A DNA stretch of 64,000 nt. Source: Narthecium ossifragum. Its lineage: Eukaryota; Streptophyta; Magnoliopsida; Dioscoreales; Nartheciaceae. The position numbers and the translations under genes were made by a program. The notes beneath the pieces are model-generated. The model did not search any database, was not told the origin of the DNA, and was given only the letters and a program-made list of their open reading frames with translations. This document shows positions 44,647-57,600 of the stretch, one piece after another. The stretch covers positions 1,488,001 to 1,552,000 of the forward strand of contig OY986973.1 in NCBI GenBank assembly GCA_963920575.1, in the 5' to 3' direction. The first letter of the stretch is position 1, and every line of letters begins with the position of its first letter.

Positions 44647-46098
44647 TAATTCTTAATGTGTATTTAATAGATAAAAAAAAAACAAACAAACACGAAACAC
44701 CTGAGTTATGTTGTCAGGGATTACATTCCCCGTGTCCACGTGGAGATATCATATTCTCCTTTTCACTATACAAATAATTGGATTACAATCTCCCTCTCAC
44801 AGCAGCTACTTAACTTAAATGTCCCTAGCTTGCAAAATCCTAATTATCTTAGGCTAGCCGGCAAGAGATTCCAAGACATCCAGTTAACTTAATTTTCTCT
44901 CCACTCTCCTACATGACCAAACATCTTAGTATCTTACTCTAGGTCTTGCTGTAAGTGAAACGTTATTATACGAACACTGAGAGAGTTTTTTTTGCTGGAC
45001 GGCATGGGGTTGATGTCTTCTTGCCCACGGCTCCATATTGGACTACAGCCAGGCATCATACATACATTGACGCTTATCCACTTGCTTTTCTCTATAATGA
45101 CACCTAACATTTATTAACTAATCTCGTTAGCAAGAGAAATGGTTTCTTTAAGACCCAGTCTTATTTGCAAGTGATTCCTAAAGGCATCTTCCTCTCTTCA
45201 GGCCAAGCATATTCACACATCAGCATGCATGTATTAGAGACCAAGTCCAGCAAATCCCACTAGGCTGGCTGTGCCTTCTAACTAACATTAATTCTATCTA
45301 TATATTGGAAGTTTCTCCGTGGATTCAGATGCAAGGCTCCATGATCAGTTCCATGACTAATGACTTGATCTAATAGTCAGTCAGTCAATCCTGCAATTGG
45401 ATTCAGTCTCCTTTAATTTGCAGCACAAGCTAGTTTAGACTATCGTTGGACCAAAGTTTGGAACCAAGATGAGTTTTAATTGTTTTATGAAATCATGATG
45501 TCATTGGTGTAAGAGAGATGCATGAATGTGATGTGGTTTTCCGGTTTTGAGAAGTGGTGGACAAATTGGTATCCCAGTTCCCGGAAAGTATTCATCTTTC
45601 TGGAAGAATTAAGCCACATAGTTCAACACTCATTTCTTTAGATGCTACTTGTTCCATTCCAATCCTCGCTGTTGCAAGTAGAGTTCGTTCCACCTACGAT
45701 TCCTAATTAATTTCTTCTGGAATCATATGCTTGATCATATATCCCCTTTCTGGAGAGCAATCAGCCACGCAAGTGTTTAAAGCCGGTCGTATGATAGGAT
45801 ATTGCAACGAACCATCCTCTTAATTGCTTGAGAAACAAGTGAGGGTCCTTTGTGTGTGTGTGTCTGTGTTTGGTTCTTCAGCCGAACTCGGGCTTTAAAG
45901 GCGTGTTTGGCCGCTGAAGAGTGGAGAGCTAGTAAGTTATGGAAAAGTTATAACTTTTTATAAGTCGCTCTACAAAAAGTGAACATCACTTTCAAATATC
46001 TACGCAAGAAAATATCTTAAGTTCAACCTTCTAATCAATATTATAATGGCTTCAGTTATCTGCAGCCTTATAATCAATCTTCTTGCCTTTCAAAGACA
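44647..46098. other. Intergenic, no recognised gene
   Basis: Unique-looking AT-rich DNA with a short GT microsatellite at 45855-45873. No recognisable coding sequence or RNA gene. Confidence 0.5.
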
Positions 46099-46103
46099 CA
46101 GAG

Positions 46104-46538
46104 TGTTGAGGTGTGGAGCATGATTTTTTTTTTGTCTTGGATTATGATGCGGACCCCGGCTATGACGCACTACGCAGAGTTGACGGGATTCGGGGCAGCG
46201 CCCCTGTGGGGATCGACCTGCCCGGTCAGGTCGCGGGGCTCGGGGCAGCGCACCGGCGGGGGTTTTCGAGGGCAGCACCCTCGGAACAAAAATGGATTTG
46301 AGATCCGTTTGATAGGGGTAGTTTATGTAATTTTACCTACGCCCTATTTACCAAAACCCTAGGATATGAGGGTTTTATATGGGCGGCCGTCATTGTATCT
46401 TTTAATTGGCTTCTTCGCCTTTGATAGTGAAACTCCAGCAACTCCGTGGATGTAGCCCTGTTATAGGGTGAACCACGTAAATCTCTGTGTCTTTGTTTTC
46501 CCTATTTCTTTAATTCTCGTTCCTAGAAAATCCTAACA
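46104..46538. mobile_element. Solo LTR, 435 bp (copia-like)
   Basis: It begins TGTTGAGG and ends TCCTAACA, flanked by the perfect duplication CAGAG (46099-46103 and 46539-46543). The end region GGTGAACCACGTAAATCTCT is typical of plant copia LTRs. There is no internal region. Confidence 0.88.
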
Positions 46539-46640
46539 CAGAGCTATTGCTAATTCAGATTCTAATTTTTTTTAAAATGGATTTTTTGCAATCTAATCAT
46601 GCTCTTTCCAATCCCCCACTTTTTTTTTCTTTTTTTTCTT

Positions 46641-46837
46641 CCAAAGATCAATATAGAAAGAACTTTTAGTCCTTGCATATTCTGATTTCTGCTCTCTATC
46701 TTGATTTTTTTGATAGAGCATAGATTGTATTCAATAAGATTCAAAGATCAATACTTCTATATTGATCTTTGAAAGAAGTTTGAAGATGATCAGTAAAATT
46801 AGCAGCACCTTTGTATCCAAGATAGAGAGCAGAAATC
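46641..46837. repeat. Nested inverted repeats
   Basis: GATTTCTGCTCTCTATCTTG (46684-46703) is the exact reverse complement of 46818-46837. Inside lies a hairpin, CAAAGATCAATA...TATTGATCTTTG (46742-46771), and a further copy of CAAAGATCAATATAG at 46642. A folded MITE remnant is the likely source. Confidence 0.75.
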
Positions 46838-47142
46838 ATAATACTTTCATATTCTCACTTTTTTTAAATGCAAAACCATGCCAGGGCACGGGTGCGTACT
46901 AGTGCAGCTATATGGGGAAAATTAAAATCATGGAAATGGTATGAAGCATGCGCAAAATATTAGGGGAGTAAACATCTTCAGAGGAAAAGTCAAAAAAAAA
47001 AGAAGGAAGTTGAGGTAGATTGAGAGTGAGATCTCTCAATTTCCAGCATTAACACCAGAAACCGAGCCAATTTTAGAAACTAGTTAATTTCCCTCTTCAA
47101 TTTTTTGCAACCAAACAACCTCTTGAATTATTCAATGATTTC

Positions 47143-47293
47143 TAGATGCTCTAATGTCATGGTTGACAGAGTTGCAAAGTGGTGCAAAGCTAATGGCACC
47201 AGTTTTGCTTGGCAACAGGAGGGGGACTGATGCTCTAACTCGTTGCTCTAAATAACGTTTAGCTCTTTGAACTCAATTCATAAAAAAAAAAAA
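47143..47293 (+). mobile_element. 5'-truncated LINE tail with 28-bp target duplication
   Basis: The plus strand reads SRCSNVMVDRVAKWCKANG, the end of a plant LINE RNase H, then a stop and a poly-A tail of about 13. The flanking direct repeat (AACAACCTCTTGAATTATTC plus AATGATTTC) at 47114-47142 and 47293-47321 is identical, which means a young insertion. Confidence 0.88.
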
Positions 47294-47321
47294 ACAACCT
47301 CTTGAATTATTCAATGATTTC

Positions 47322-50300
47322 ATTTGGTGGTACCTACTACCTACCTCTCGTATAAAGCTAGACTTTAGAAACAACAGTAGGTGCTCACAAATATAAGAGC
47401 CCAATGGACCACGCTGTGGAGCAATCGTTTCGTGGGCCTCAAAAAACCACTGCTGGATGGTATCCTCGAGAGATGGAAGATGGGCTAAGCTATCAACCCC
47501 TATGCATCACCGATTGAGGTTTGTTTTACCGATCCTTCCTATTTCTTTTAGAACTGTTGATGTTTCCTTGATTAATGACTCTACATTTTCTATCCGTGTC
47601 ACAGGATGTGTGATTTGAGTTAGTTTTTCCCTATATCCATGTTACGAGAGGTTGAATCTATCTAGCTAGTTATTATGAACCTGTGATTGTGATTGTTTTC
47701 TTTTGCATTTCTGGTTGATCCCCTCATGACTTGCTAATTGCTGAATGGCCCCCTAACAATGTTATTCATGTGTTGATCCCGTTCATGGGTTTTCTAGTTC
47801 GATCATACCTCCAGCTTTTCATTGTATTTGTGTGCCAATGATACGATGAACACACTAGTTTCTAATGGAATCTTCATATATAGGAAATCTTGATGAATAA
47901 TTGGCGAGACTTGGAAAACTGGCCTGAAGAATCTCCATTCATGAAGAAAAATGATATTGTGGTGGCTGCAGAGGGCACCATAAATCATAGGTAATCATCC
48001 ATGTAGTTCGAAATCAGAGTATTTGAAGTTTATTCTACATTCCATATATACTTGTAGGGAGTATTCTGCTTAGATTGCCAATTTAAGCACGTTAATATGT
48101 ATATGTCTGTATAGTGGAGGTGGGAGAGTTGTTCTTGCTCTAAAATTAACAATTTGGCAAGGATGGTTGATGCTTGGTGGTCCTTGCTGGGGAGGGGGGG
48201 GCTGCTGCTATTCCAGCAGTGCTTGCTGGGCACGCCATTAAACTGAAGAGGCCGGAGACATGCTGAGGAGCAGCGGATTATAAGAGCGCTAAAGGGCGTG
48301 AGAAGAACTCGGATGGATGAGATATTTGTCTGCGAGAGGGTTTGCACATCGAAGAAGATGCTGAAGAAGGTTGGGATCCTTCTCTAAAGGATCCAGCTCC
48401 AGACACTTGCGTCACTGTTTGTGGTGTGTCCGAGTTTGATGCTTGTGCTCGGCTCGCACTGTTTGTGTTAACCAACACCAAGTGCCTAATTGGAATGATG
48501 TTTGCCTCTCTTTTTTTTTGAAGAAGAAATGAACCTAAAGGCTAACTGGAATGATGTTTGACTTAGACGATGCCAAAGCGAGTGCTTGAAGTTGTCTTCT
48601 TTTTCTTCTTCCAATTTCTAAATATGTACTTTTGTTTGTGAAATCTATTTCATGAATTTAGTTCAATGGAAACTCTGGGTTCTTGTCTTCCAAATGCCTT
48701 TTAATTTGCATACATGATTGAATCTCACTTTCTAATATCTGGTTATACGATAATAATAATAATTAAAAATTAGGAAGATGCTGTGAAGCATGTGACAATA
48801 AAATAGGAGGAGAAACTCCCACCTCTAACACCTTTTGATGAAATGTTCACAAATCTAAGCGCCCTTTTAGTGGGCCTGAAGAGTGCAATATGCGCGTAAT
48901 GAAACGTTTTGGTGTTAATAGGCCCATAGCCAATGCTGGATGACATCGTTGAGTTACGTAGCGAGATGGGTTGGGCCATAAACTATACGTCACCTAATTG
49001 ACTATGGGCTACTTTGAGCATGACCCACGTGATCTCTAGCCCAACCCATCAGTCAAGCCCATAGTCAACCCACATGACGACCCAAAACCAGAGTATTGTT
49101 TTCGAAGGTTGGGCCGAGCATGTGTCTGATAACTTACGGATTGCTTGACGCATTGTAGCAAGATCCGATATTTGAATGGGTGTATCGTTCGATGCAGTAT
49201 CAACATCGAGTAATAAATGTAGGACGGCCCATGAAGCTATGATCATATGTGAGAGTTTGAGAAGGGGGCATGGAATTCTGGCCCATATATGGTTGATCCA
49301 ATAGTATGAGAATATTCTCATGGATTATACCATGCCAGGCAATTCGATAACCGCGTAGGTGGCTGACGTGGGCCATGACGCACGCGCACCCACCTATCGC
49401 GGCCCACCACGTCAGAAAAAAGAGATGGCACGTAGTGTCCACCTCTGCATACGTGGCAGCTCCTGACTGGCCAGATCATGTTGATCAACGAGACATGCAC
49501 CTAAACCGATAGCTCTCAGGGGACGACACGACACTCATTAAGTCTCAAACAGGAAAAATTAGCTGCACCTATCGAAAATAAACAGCACAATTAGCTACAC
49601 CTATCGAAAATAAACAGCACCATATATAGAGCCATTGATTTGCTCCGAGTTAAGCCATGGATATTTTTGCAGGTGGGATATTTATAATTTTGTGGGCCAT
49701 GGCTTAAAGAGGGTGAGGATTAGAGGTTGCAGCATGTGTGGATGATCCATGGGCCTTTTGATGGGATCCCCTTTGTTTGGGCACTGTTCTATTGTCCCCC
49801 ACCAAGGCATGTCCCCCCACACACATGGATTTTACCCATAGAGGGTGATGTGTTCTTCTCTCTTACACAAATTAAACAACTACCAAGACGGTGAGATAGA
49901 AATCCTTTATAGGGCCCTTCCTTGATTTAAGGGTAATTTGGCTTGATTTGTGTAGGGAAAGAGTGAATTAGAGTTCAGGTGCTTAAACAAAGGGTGGAAG
50001 CCAAGAGTGGCCCTATCCTTGCTTTAGGTGTTATGTGACGTTCCCAATGCGGTGGGGTGGTGACCGTGGTGTGGTGGGGGGGACCCCTGATGTGTGCTTG
50101 TTGGGCAGGGGGGACATGCCCTCCTTGCAATAAAGGGTTGATGGGGGTTGAAAGACTAGTAGAGTAGGGGATGTTTCATGGCACCATCCTTGGATCCTTG
50201 GCTTTTGGGGCGAGGACCGTGACAGGCATCCATCTGCATTGGTAATGTCGGATATCTCGCCAAGAGAGAGACACATATCACTGTTCAGTTGTTTGTCTGC

Positions 50301-52720
50301 CTTGCTTTGATTACTATTCATTCCTCTTATCTGAAGGATAAATGGTGTCCGTCAAACCAACTTGCAATTCGTTCATCGATCGTTATCAGTTCGAAGTTCA
50401 ACTTGAACCGCTAGCTATCCGTATTTGGATAGATCTCAATCGGAGTGATAATAACCTAACATATCAATGAAGGAAGGATCTTAGCTCGATTCCCTTAACA
50501 AGATGACAGGGAACCGATGTCGATTCTCAAAACATCGGCTCATTCACAACCCTAGACCACACTTTGATCCACGGATGGAACCGGCCTGGAATCAATCCCA
50601 CGGTTCCATTCCGTGGATTCCATTATTTTTGTGCTTCTATCAAACGCACCCTTAGGCTTTGTTTGGTATCCTCAAACATCAAAAGTAATCATCACTATTT
50701 TATTCATATTTCATCTATCATCATCACTCTATTTATTTCTATCTCCATTTCTTAACCTCTTTGATCCAGAATAAGCTAATATTAAAATCTCTTAACCTTC
50801 ATTAACCAAAATAAACTAATCACACATCAAACGTCTCCTAAATGTTGGCTCGTTGACAGCGTAGACCACACTCCGATCAAGCTTAGATTCTTTACCGATC
50901 TGAGTGTGGAAGACCACCAAGTAGTAAAGCCCCCTAAAACCTTTGTGTGCAACAAGAGAGGATATGCTATGCTATTGCACATATATGGTACAAACCACGC
51001 CACCATTAATAAAACCCAAAATAGATTCTTAGCCACTTGAGGCATACTCAGCATCACGTGTTACGTCACCCCGTGATGGGCAACCGGGATCTCTCTTTTA
51101 TTAGTGGAAGATGATCTCCTAAGTTAAAGAAATTAATAAAGGTAAGGCCATTATGGAGTAGAGTGGAAGTGGGGAAAAGTATATGAAGAGCTTAGGTTTA
51201 GTTGTTTAATTAATATGATCAGTCGCATTATAAGCACCCTTGTTGGGTTTTGGAGGCATAGTTGCATGTGGACATTGGGAGAAAGTTACATCATTGGGGG
51301 TGTGGAATAGAAGTATGGAACATGAAGCATGTTGAGATGGAACTAAACAAAGATAAAGAAGATGGTTGTTGGGATAAGAGAATATGGATAACGGAGAGTT
51401 TTTTATTTATAGTTACACATAATTAAGTTCCTATGTTAAAAAAATTCTGTTTTTTTAGTTAATTGACCGATGAAGAGTAATTTGATTATTGTTTATTGGG
51501 TAAGTTAAAATGAATAATTTTTAATTCGGTTTATTAAAAGGAATTTGATGACAGTAGCTTTTTGGTAATAAAACTAATATAGATGACAGAATACAGATAC
51601 TGAATAAAAATAGATGGACATTTCGTAAATATAGGTATAAACGGAGGGGGTATTTGCAAAAAAAAAAAAAAAGAAGAACTCTTTTCTTTATTTTATGGGA
51701 ACACTACTTTAGTTGAGTGATTTAGGAAATTAAAAAAATTCCATGTGGAGAGCACATTGATAAAGCTGTAAATGGAGCACATCTCTGACATCTTTATCGT
51801 TAAAAGGAGCATCGTTTTATGTACTAAAAATTAATAAACTCAACAGCCGTGTATGAAAGGAGCATCGTTTTATGTACTAAAAAAAATTCCATCCATCATT
51901 GAATGCTTCTCAAACCCAAATCCATAAATGGAGGGTTGTCTTCGTTTACAGATATTTTTCACCTCAATAATGCGCAATTGACGGAGAAATGTCTGAAGAG
52001 AATATCCCTCGGGGAGGCATGTAGTTCTTTCCCCCAATCAACTTAAGTATGGATGAAACCGCGAAGCTCAAGTCTTTTATTATTATTACATAAGCCAAAG
52101 GCTGAGGGTAGAAGAAGAGATTATAAGCCCGTAATCGGTGATCCTAAGGGACCAGATCGAGTTGAACATGCTAAACAATTCGTAACCGCATTGAACTCAT
52201 GAGGGATGTAAGAGAACAAAATATTGGAGAAGAAAGAAAAAAGATTTCAAATTTCACGAAGGATGTGCAACAACTCACCTAGCCAGTTCGACATTTATGT
52301 AATTAGCTTGATGGTTAGGCTCAAGTTTGTCATGATACTTGAAAGAGTAACTTTACTTGCAACAGTAAAATATCTCTGAATTCCATTGAATTCCTTCACC
52401 AAACTAAGTTGACTTTTTTGAGCTATATAAAGTCAGCTATTGCTATATAAAGTCAAATGGATGACTTATTAGAGTTGCTTGATCTTTCATAGCAAATTAC
52501 GACCTCAATATCGTCACAAATTCTTACAAAAATACAATACCAAGTTTTCCCACGAATCAAGATTGATGATGTAACAACAAGAATAGATCATTTGACGTTC
52601 TCTTTTGAGTATTTTGACTTCCCCTACAATTGATAATCTAATAAATACCTATAGTTTTCAATTACTAGATTATCTAGTAGCCACAGTGGCATTCTCGTAG
52701 TAAATTAGAGAAATCAGGGC
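47322..52720. other. Long intergenic region
   Basis: No gene can be supported. Possible exon-like pieces occur at 47880-47990 (plus strand, LMNNWRDLENWPEESPFMKK..., ending at a GT donor-like site) and 48160-48480, but I recognise no family and cannot join them. A 35-bp tandem duplication (AGCT(G/A)CACCTATCGAAAATA...) lies at 49561-49621. An AT-rich MITE-like block is at about 50645-50845. Confidence 0.4.
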
Positions 52721-52816
52721 AATATGGTAATTCCACGGTCAGCTCTCAAAGGGAAGCAGGACCAGTGAGCTGGAACGAGTAGCAAAGCAAATCCAGACAT
52801 CCAGAGTGGAAGAGAG

Positions 52817-52836
52817 AAAGGAGGGAGGGAGGGAGG

Positions 52837-52875
<39 letters not shown>
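52817..52875 (+). repeat. GGGA/GA microsatellite
   Basis: (GGGA)n followed by (GA)n. It lies about 1.7 kb upstream of the NPH3 start, in a region that looks like its transcribed leader. GA tracts are binding sites for plant BBR/BPC (GAGA-type) factors, so a regulatory role is possible. Confidence 0.8.
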
Positions 52876-52879
<4 letters not shown>

Positions 52880-54610
52880 ATCTCTGATCTCCAGGCTTTC
52901 CAATCCTGAAAGGCCTGTTCTTGGGAGGTATTCTGAGGGGAGGTGAATCCCTGTGGGTGGTTCTTGGCCTTTTGTGTTGATTGGATTAGAGATCTTTTCA
53001 ACTTTTTTTTTGGTTCTTTGGAGTGTATTGGAGGAGGTTGAAGGCATTGAAATCAGGGATTGGATTTGGGGGAGGAGAGGGACCATGGATGTAGGGGTGG
53101 GGGGGGCTGTTCCTTCTGGAGTGATATTGTAGGACACCTGGAGGCTGGAAGAGAGGTTTAAGGCTCTCTCACTTTTCTAAGGTGGCTGGCCCTTTCCCTC
53201 CTCTGCTTTCCCTTCAAACACTGTTCCAAATCTTTTCTCGGTTGATTCATTGGTATAGTTGCGGTTTTGTTCTTTGTTCCCTGTTGGGTTTCGATTCTTG
53301 CGTGTAAATTTGCTTTCTTTCGCTTGCTTTCTTCCTTGTTGGGTGTGCTGTAGTTCTCTTCACCCATTATTTCTTCTCTCATTTCTCTCGTTCCAGAACC
53401 CCAAATGCCTTATTGATCGATTGGAGGCTTATTTATCTCTCCCTCTCTCTCATTTAACCACAGTGGCGGTGTTTTCCTATAAAGGTTCGTTTTTTTTGTC
53501 GAATGGGCTTGCTTTATTTGGGATCTTGGTGCATGTTTTAATGGTTTCTTGATGTTATTGTGATTTCCAATTAGCTACGCCTGTTTCCTTGGCGTTATTG
53601 TGGTATATAGATCAACTATTTGGCTGCATATGTTCTCTTATTTTTTTCCTGCAAGATAGTGGTTTCCTTGGGACAATTTCCCTTTGTTTTCAATGGGCTT
53701 TGCTGGTTCTTGTTTATTTTATATAGCTGGTAAGCATGCCCATCTTCTTATAGCGTAGAGTATCGCATGTTCATCGTCCTCAAAATGGTCTTTTCTTGCA
53801 TGTTATCATGTGGGCTTTTGGCAACTTGATCAGATTCTTCTCCCTTGTTTGATTTGGTCTCTATACATACCCCTTCTTCCTTGACGGAAAAGATGCTCCT
53901 TGTCTGCGTTTCCCATGCTCTTCCTCCTCTCACTTCGAGATGCTGTCTACCCTTTTCTTGCAGGCGAGCGATTTGGAGGAATGTGGATTCTTGGGTTTGA
54001 GATTTGAACCCCCAAGTTAACAATCCAGAGGAAAAGAAAAGAAAGTAAAAAGGAGAGTACTTTGGAAGACGCTGCAACCACCACCAACTGAGCTACGAGT
54101 ATACTATTAGTTAACAAACGAGGGGAGGGCGGTGGTGTCAGTTGTGTGCTTGTGTGTGTCTCATGCTCTTCGGAATTGTTTACTACTCTAGAGGGCTCGT
54201 TGCTCCTGTCTTCTTTAGCTCGGCCACATTTGCTTCCGTTCTTTGTGGGCTCTGCTGCGAGCCGGGGAAACAGCTACACCTCCATGTTAGACCACATCTT
54301 TAGGCCTCTTGCCCCTTCCAAGTCGAAGGAGAAATGTGATGCCATTTGAACGTTATCAACCAATTGGCCATCTTTAAAAAGAAACAGAGCGTTGAAATAT
54401 TCGGTCTTCTTAACGTGGATGAAAGTCGACTGGCCACTATTCTAAAACCTTCACCTGGTGGCTTTGGCCATTTCTTTATCACTGTCAACTCACTTCAGCC
54501 GGGGATGTGGGCAGTTGGTATAGAGCTGCTTTGAATGGGTTGAGTAGGAGGAGGAGGAGATCTAGGTAGTGGAGAGTGAAGGCGGCTTTCTTTTTTTTTC
54601 CTTGGCCACC
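52876..54610 (+). promoter_or_regulatory. Probable promoter and long 5' leader of the NPH3 gene
   Basis: No coding exon is seen between the GA tract and the ATG at 54611. The stretch is rich in T/CT runs with several short upstream frames. It is most simply the promoter plus a leader, possibly with an intron. The transcription start cannot be placed. Confidence 0.4.
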
Positions 54611-57600
54611 ATGAAGTATATGAAACTTGGATCGAAACCGGATTTGTTTCAGACAGAGGGGAACAATGTCAGGTAATTTTTTTTTGCAGATTATACATCA
54701 GGAATTAACCAGATTGGTATACTTCGTGTGTTTATTGGCTCCTTGAGCTATTGTCCGTGTTTTTATTTGTGTATTTTTGCTATTTTCCCTTTATGATGTT
54801 CATTTACATCTACCTCTTATGTTTATGGTGATGGTTGGGTTTTTCCTTGGATGTGACTTTGGTATTTCAGGAGTCATTTTTTCCATATATGCTTCTAATA
54901 GTGCTTAGATTTAAGCATTCTAGAAAATGACTGGATTTGTTAGTAGAATGCCCACAGTTGGCAAAATGTTAATGTCTGGTCGCTTTAGCTATTTTCTTCT
55001 CTTCAAGTGTCTCTTGGTCATATATGCTGACCCTAAAACTGCCACTTAAATTAATTAGTAGAAGAGGTTATATAAATATTTTCCCTCGTTTTGTTTGGTT
55101 TTAGCCCTTCAATAGAGTATGAATAGTTGCTTTACTGTCTGTTAGTGTTCCTTTTGTGCTTTTCACATGTGACAGCTGCCTACTTGTTTGAGAGAGTACC
55201 ATTACGTGTTTCTCAAATCACATCTTTCCAAAGAATGCTGGCTTCTGTGAGCTGGCTACTTCATAGTAAGCATACCATCATGATTGTGATAGTTTCCCCA
55301 GGACTACTATGAGTCTGTGACCTATCAGATGCGGTATACTTTCCTTTTTTTCCTAATAGCGGTGACCCAAATAATGCCATATTATAGAAGAATTGTGCTT
55401 TCTGTCGACTGTTTGTGAAAGAAGCAAATAATGTGAAGTGAAGAAGAAGACCTGTATGTTCTGTACCATGGGATTTATGCTTTACTGCACAGAACACATC
55501 TACCGCAATCGAGAAGATGCTTTGACATATGCACCAGCCAAATTGCTAGTACTTATGCCAGGTTTAAAACAGACCGATCTTCATTGTTCAGAACCTTAGA
55601 AAAATGTGACGGCGTGCCAAATATAGAATAACTTGCAGTGAATGATGGAAGAATGGCAGTAACCATATGTTAGATAATGACTTTGGTTTTTACCACTAAT
55701 TTTGGTAATAAGGAAGGTTTATTGTGCCAGCCACCACCTATTATGAGATGAATGTTACAAAATCTCGTTGACTTAACATACTTGACACGATGTGGTATTT
55801 CTACAATTAACCCGTATATCCTTAGTCTATTGTATTTTCACGTCGTGCAGTCTTCATCAGTGATTTTATTCTCCACAAATGCGAATTAGGTAGTTTTCTG
55901 TTGCCTTTTTCATCCAGGTTAGTAATTGACTGAACTACATGCATTTTTGCAGGTTTGTTGTGACTGAGTTGGCTACGGACATCATTATTAATGTTGGGGA
56001 TGTGAAGTTCTATCTACATAAGGTATTCTCTCGGTCCCACAAGCACACAAGCATTATGCATGTATCAAGTGGTTCATGCACATTTCCTTTCTTCTCGACT
56101 TAGTGCACATTCTTAGATGTCATGTCATGAAAGATACATGCACTGTCCTTGTGCATAAAGTGGACTGGATTCCTTCCAGTCTGCTCCTAAAATGAATCTT
56201 TTTGTGCAACTTACTAGGAAGAATATCCATCTAGTCCATCGTGATGGCCTAATGATTGAGGACATTATAGATTCGAATCTCTGCCTACAGTTGCCTTTGC
56301 ATTCACGATTTTTGCAATAGCTAATTAAAGATAAACGATCGGTGTACATCAGTTTACAGCTATAGGACATCTAATTTCTTCCAGGACTCCGGATTCTAGT
56401 GTTTTGCTACATATATATGTTATTATACTTGAAGCATGTACATCTTGTGCATTATCAATGATCCTGCTGGACTTCAGATGCTGCTACTGTTTGCTGGCAT
56501 GGCTCATCAATCTCTTCAAATATTGACCCTTTTGATCTGGTGGACATTTCAAAATGCAGTTTCCCCTTTTGTCAAAGAGCTCTCGCTTGAAGAGGTTGGT
56601 GGCAACTACAAATGATGAGAACAGTGAAGAGATACATATTCCTGACATCCCTGGTGGCCCTGCTGCTTTCGAGATGTGTGCTAAATTTTGCTATGGCATG
56701 ATAGTCACCCTTAATGCTTACAATGTGGTTGCAGCACGATGCGCAGCAGAGTATCTAGAAATGCAAGAAACAGTTGAGAAAGGGAATCTCATCTACAAGA
56801 TTGAAGTCTTTCTTAATTCTAGCGTCTTCCGTAGCTGGAAGGATTCGATTATAGTTCTTCACACTACCAAGTCCCTGCTACCTTGGTCGGAGGACTTGAA
56901 GTTGATCAGTCACTGTGTAGACTCGATAGCTTCCAAGGCATCTATAGATCCTGCTGAGGTTGAATGGTCTTACACATATAACAGAAAGAAACTTCCGTCT
57001 GAGAATGGTATGGATCCACATTGGAATGGGGTCAGAAAGCAGCTATCAGTGCCCAAGGATTGGTGGGTTGAGGACTTGTGTGACCTTGAGATAGATAGCT
57101 ACAAGAGGGTTATAATGGCCATCCGAGCGAAAGGAAGAGTATCCCCAGGTGTGATTGGAGAAGCTTTGAAAGCTTATACATACAAACGACTACCAGCTTT
57201 TGCCAAAAATCCCATGTACCATGGGGGGGATGTGTTGAAAAATTGTGCATTGCTAGAGACGATTATCTGGTTGTTGCCTCCAAATAAAAGTTCAGTTTCG
57301 TGTAGCTTCCTACTTAAGCTGCTTAGGGCTGCGAGCTTACTAGACTCTGGAGAAATGGGCAAGAAGGAATTAATCAGGAGGATAGGCTGCCAGTTGGAGG
57401 AAGCTTCTGTGCATGATCTCTTGATTCCACCATCAACTGGGGAGGATGCTTTATATGATGTCGACATGGTTATGAGAATAGTAGAAGAGTTTGTGATGCA
57501 AGAGACTGGAAGTTCTGAAATGAGCCCTCTGGTTTCTGAAGAGCTTCAAGAGATTAGAAGCCCAACTTTTGTTTCAGTTGGTGCAAAGCTAGCTGTAGCC

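Noticed and set aside
56225..56290. tRNA gene or SINE head in an NPH3 intron
   Set aside because: TGGCCTAATGATTGAGG and GATTCGAATCT resemble A and B boxes, but there is no cloverleaf and the boxes are imperfect; at most an old SINE remnant.
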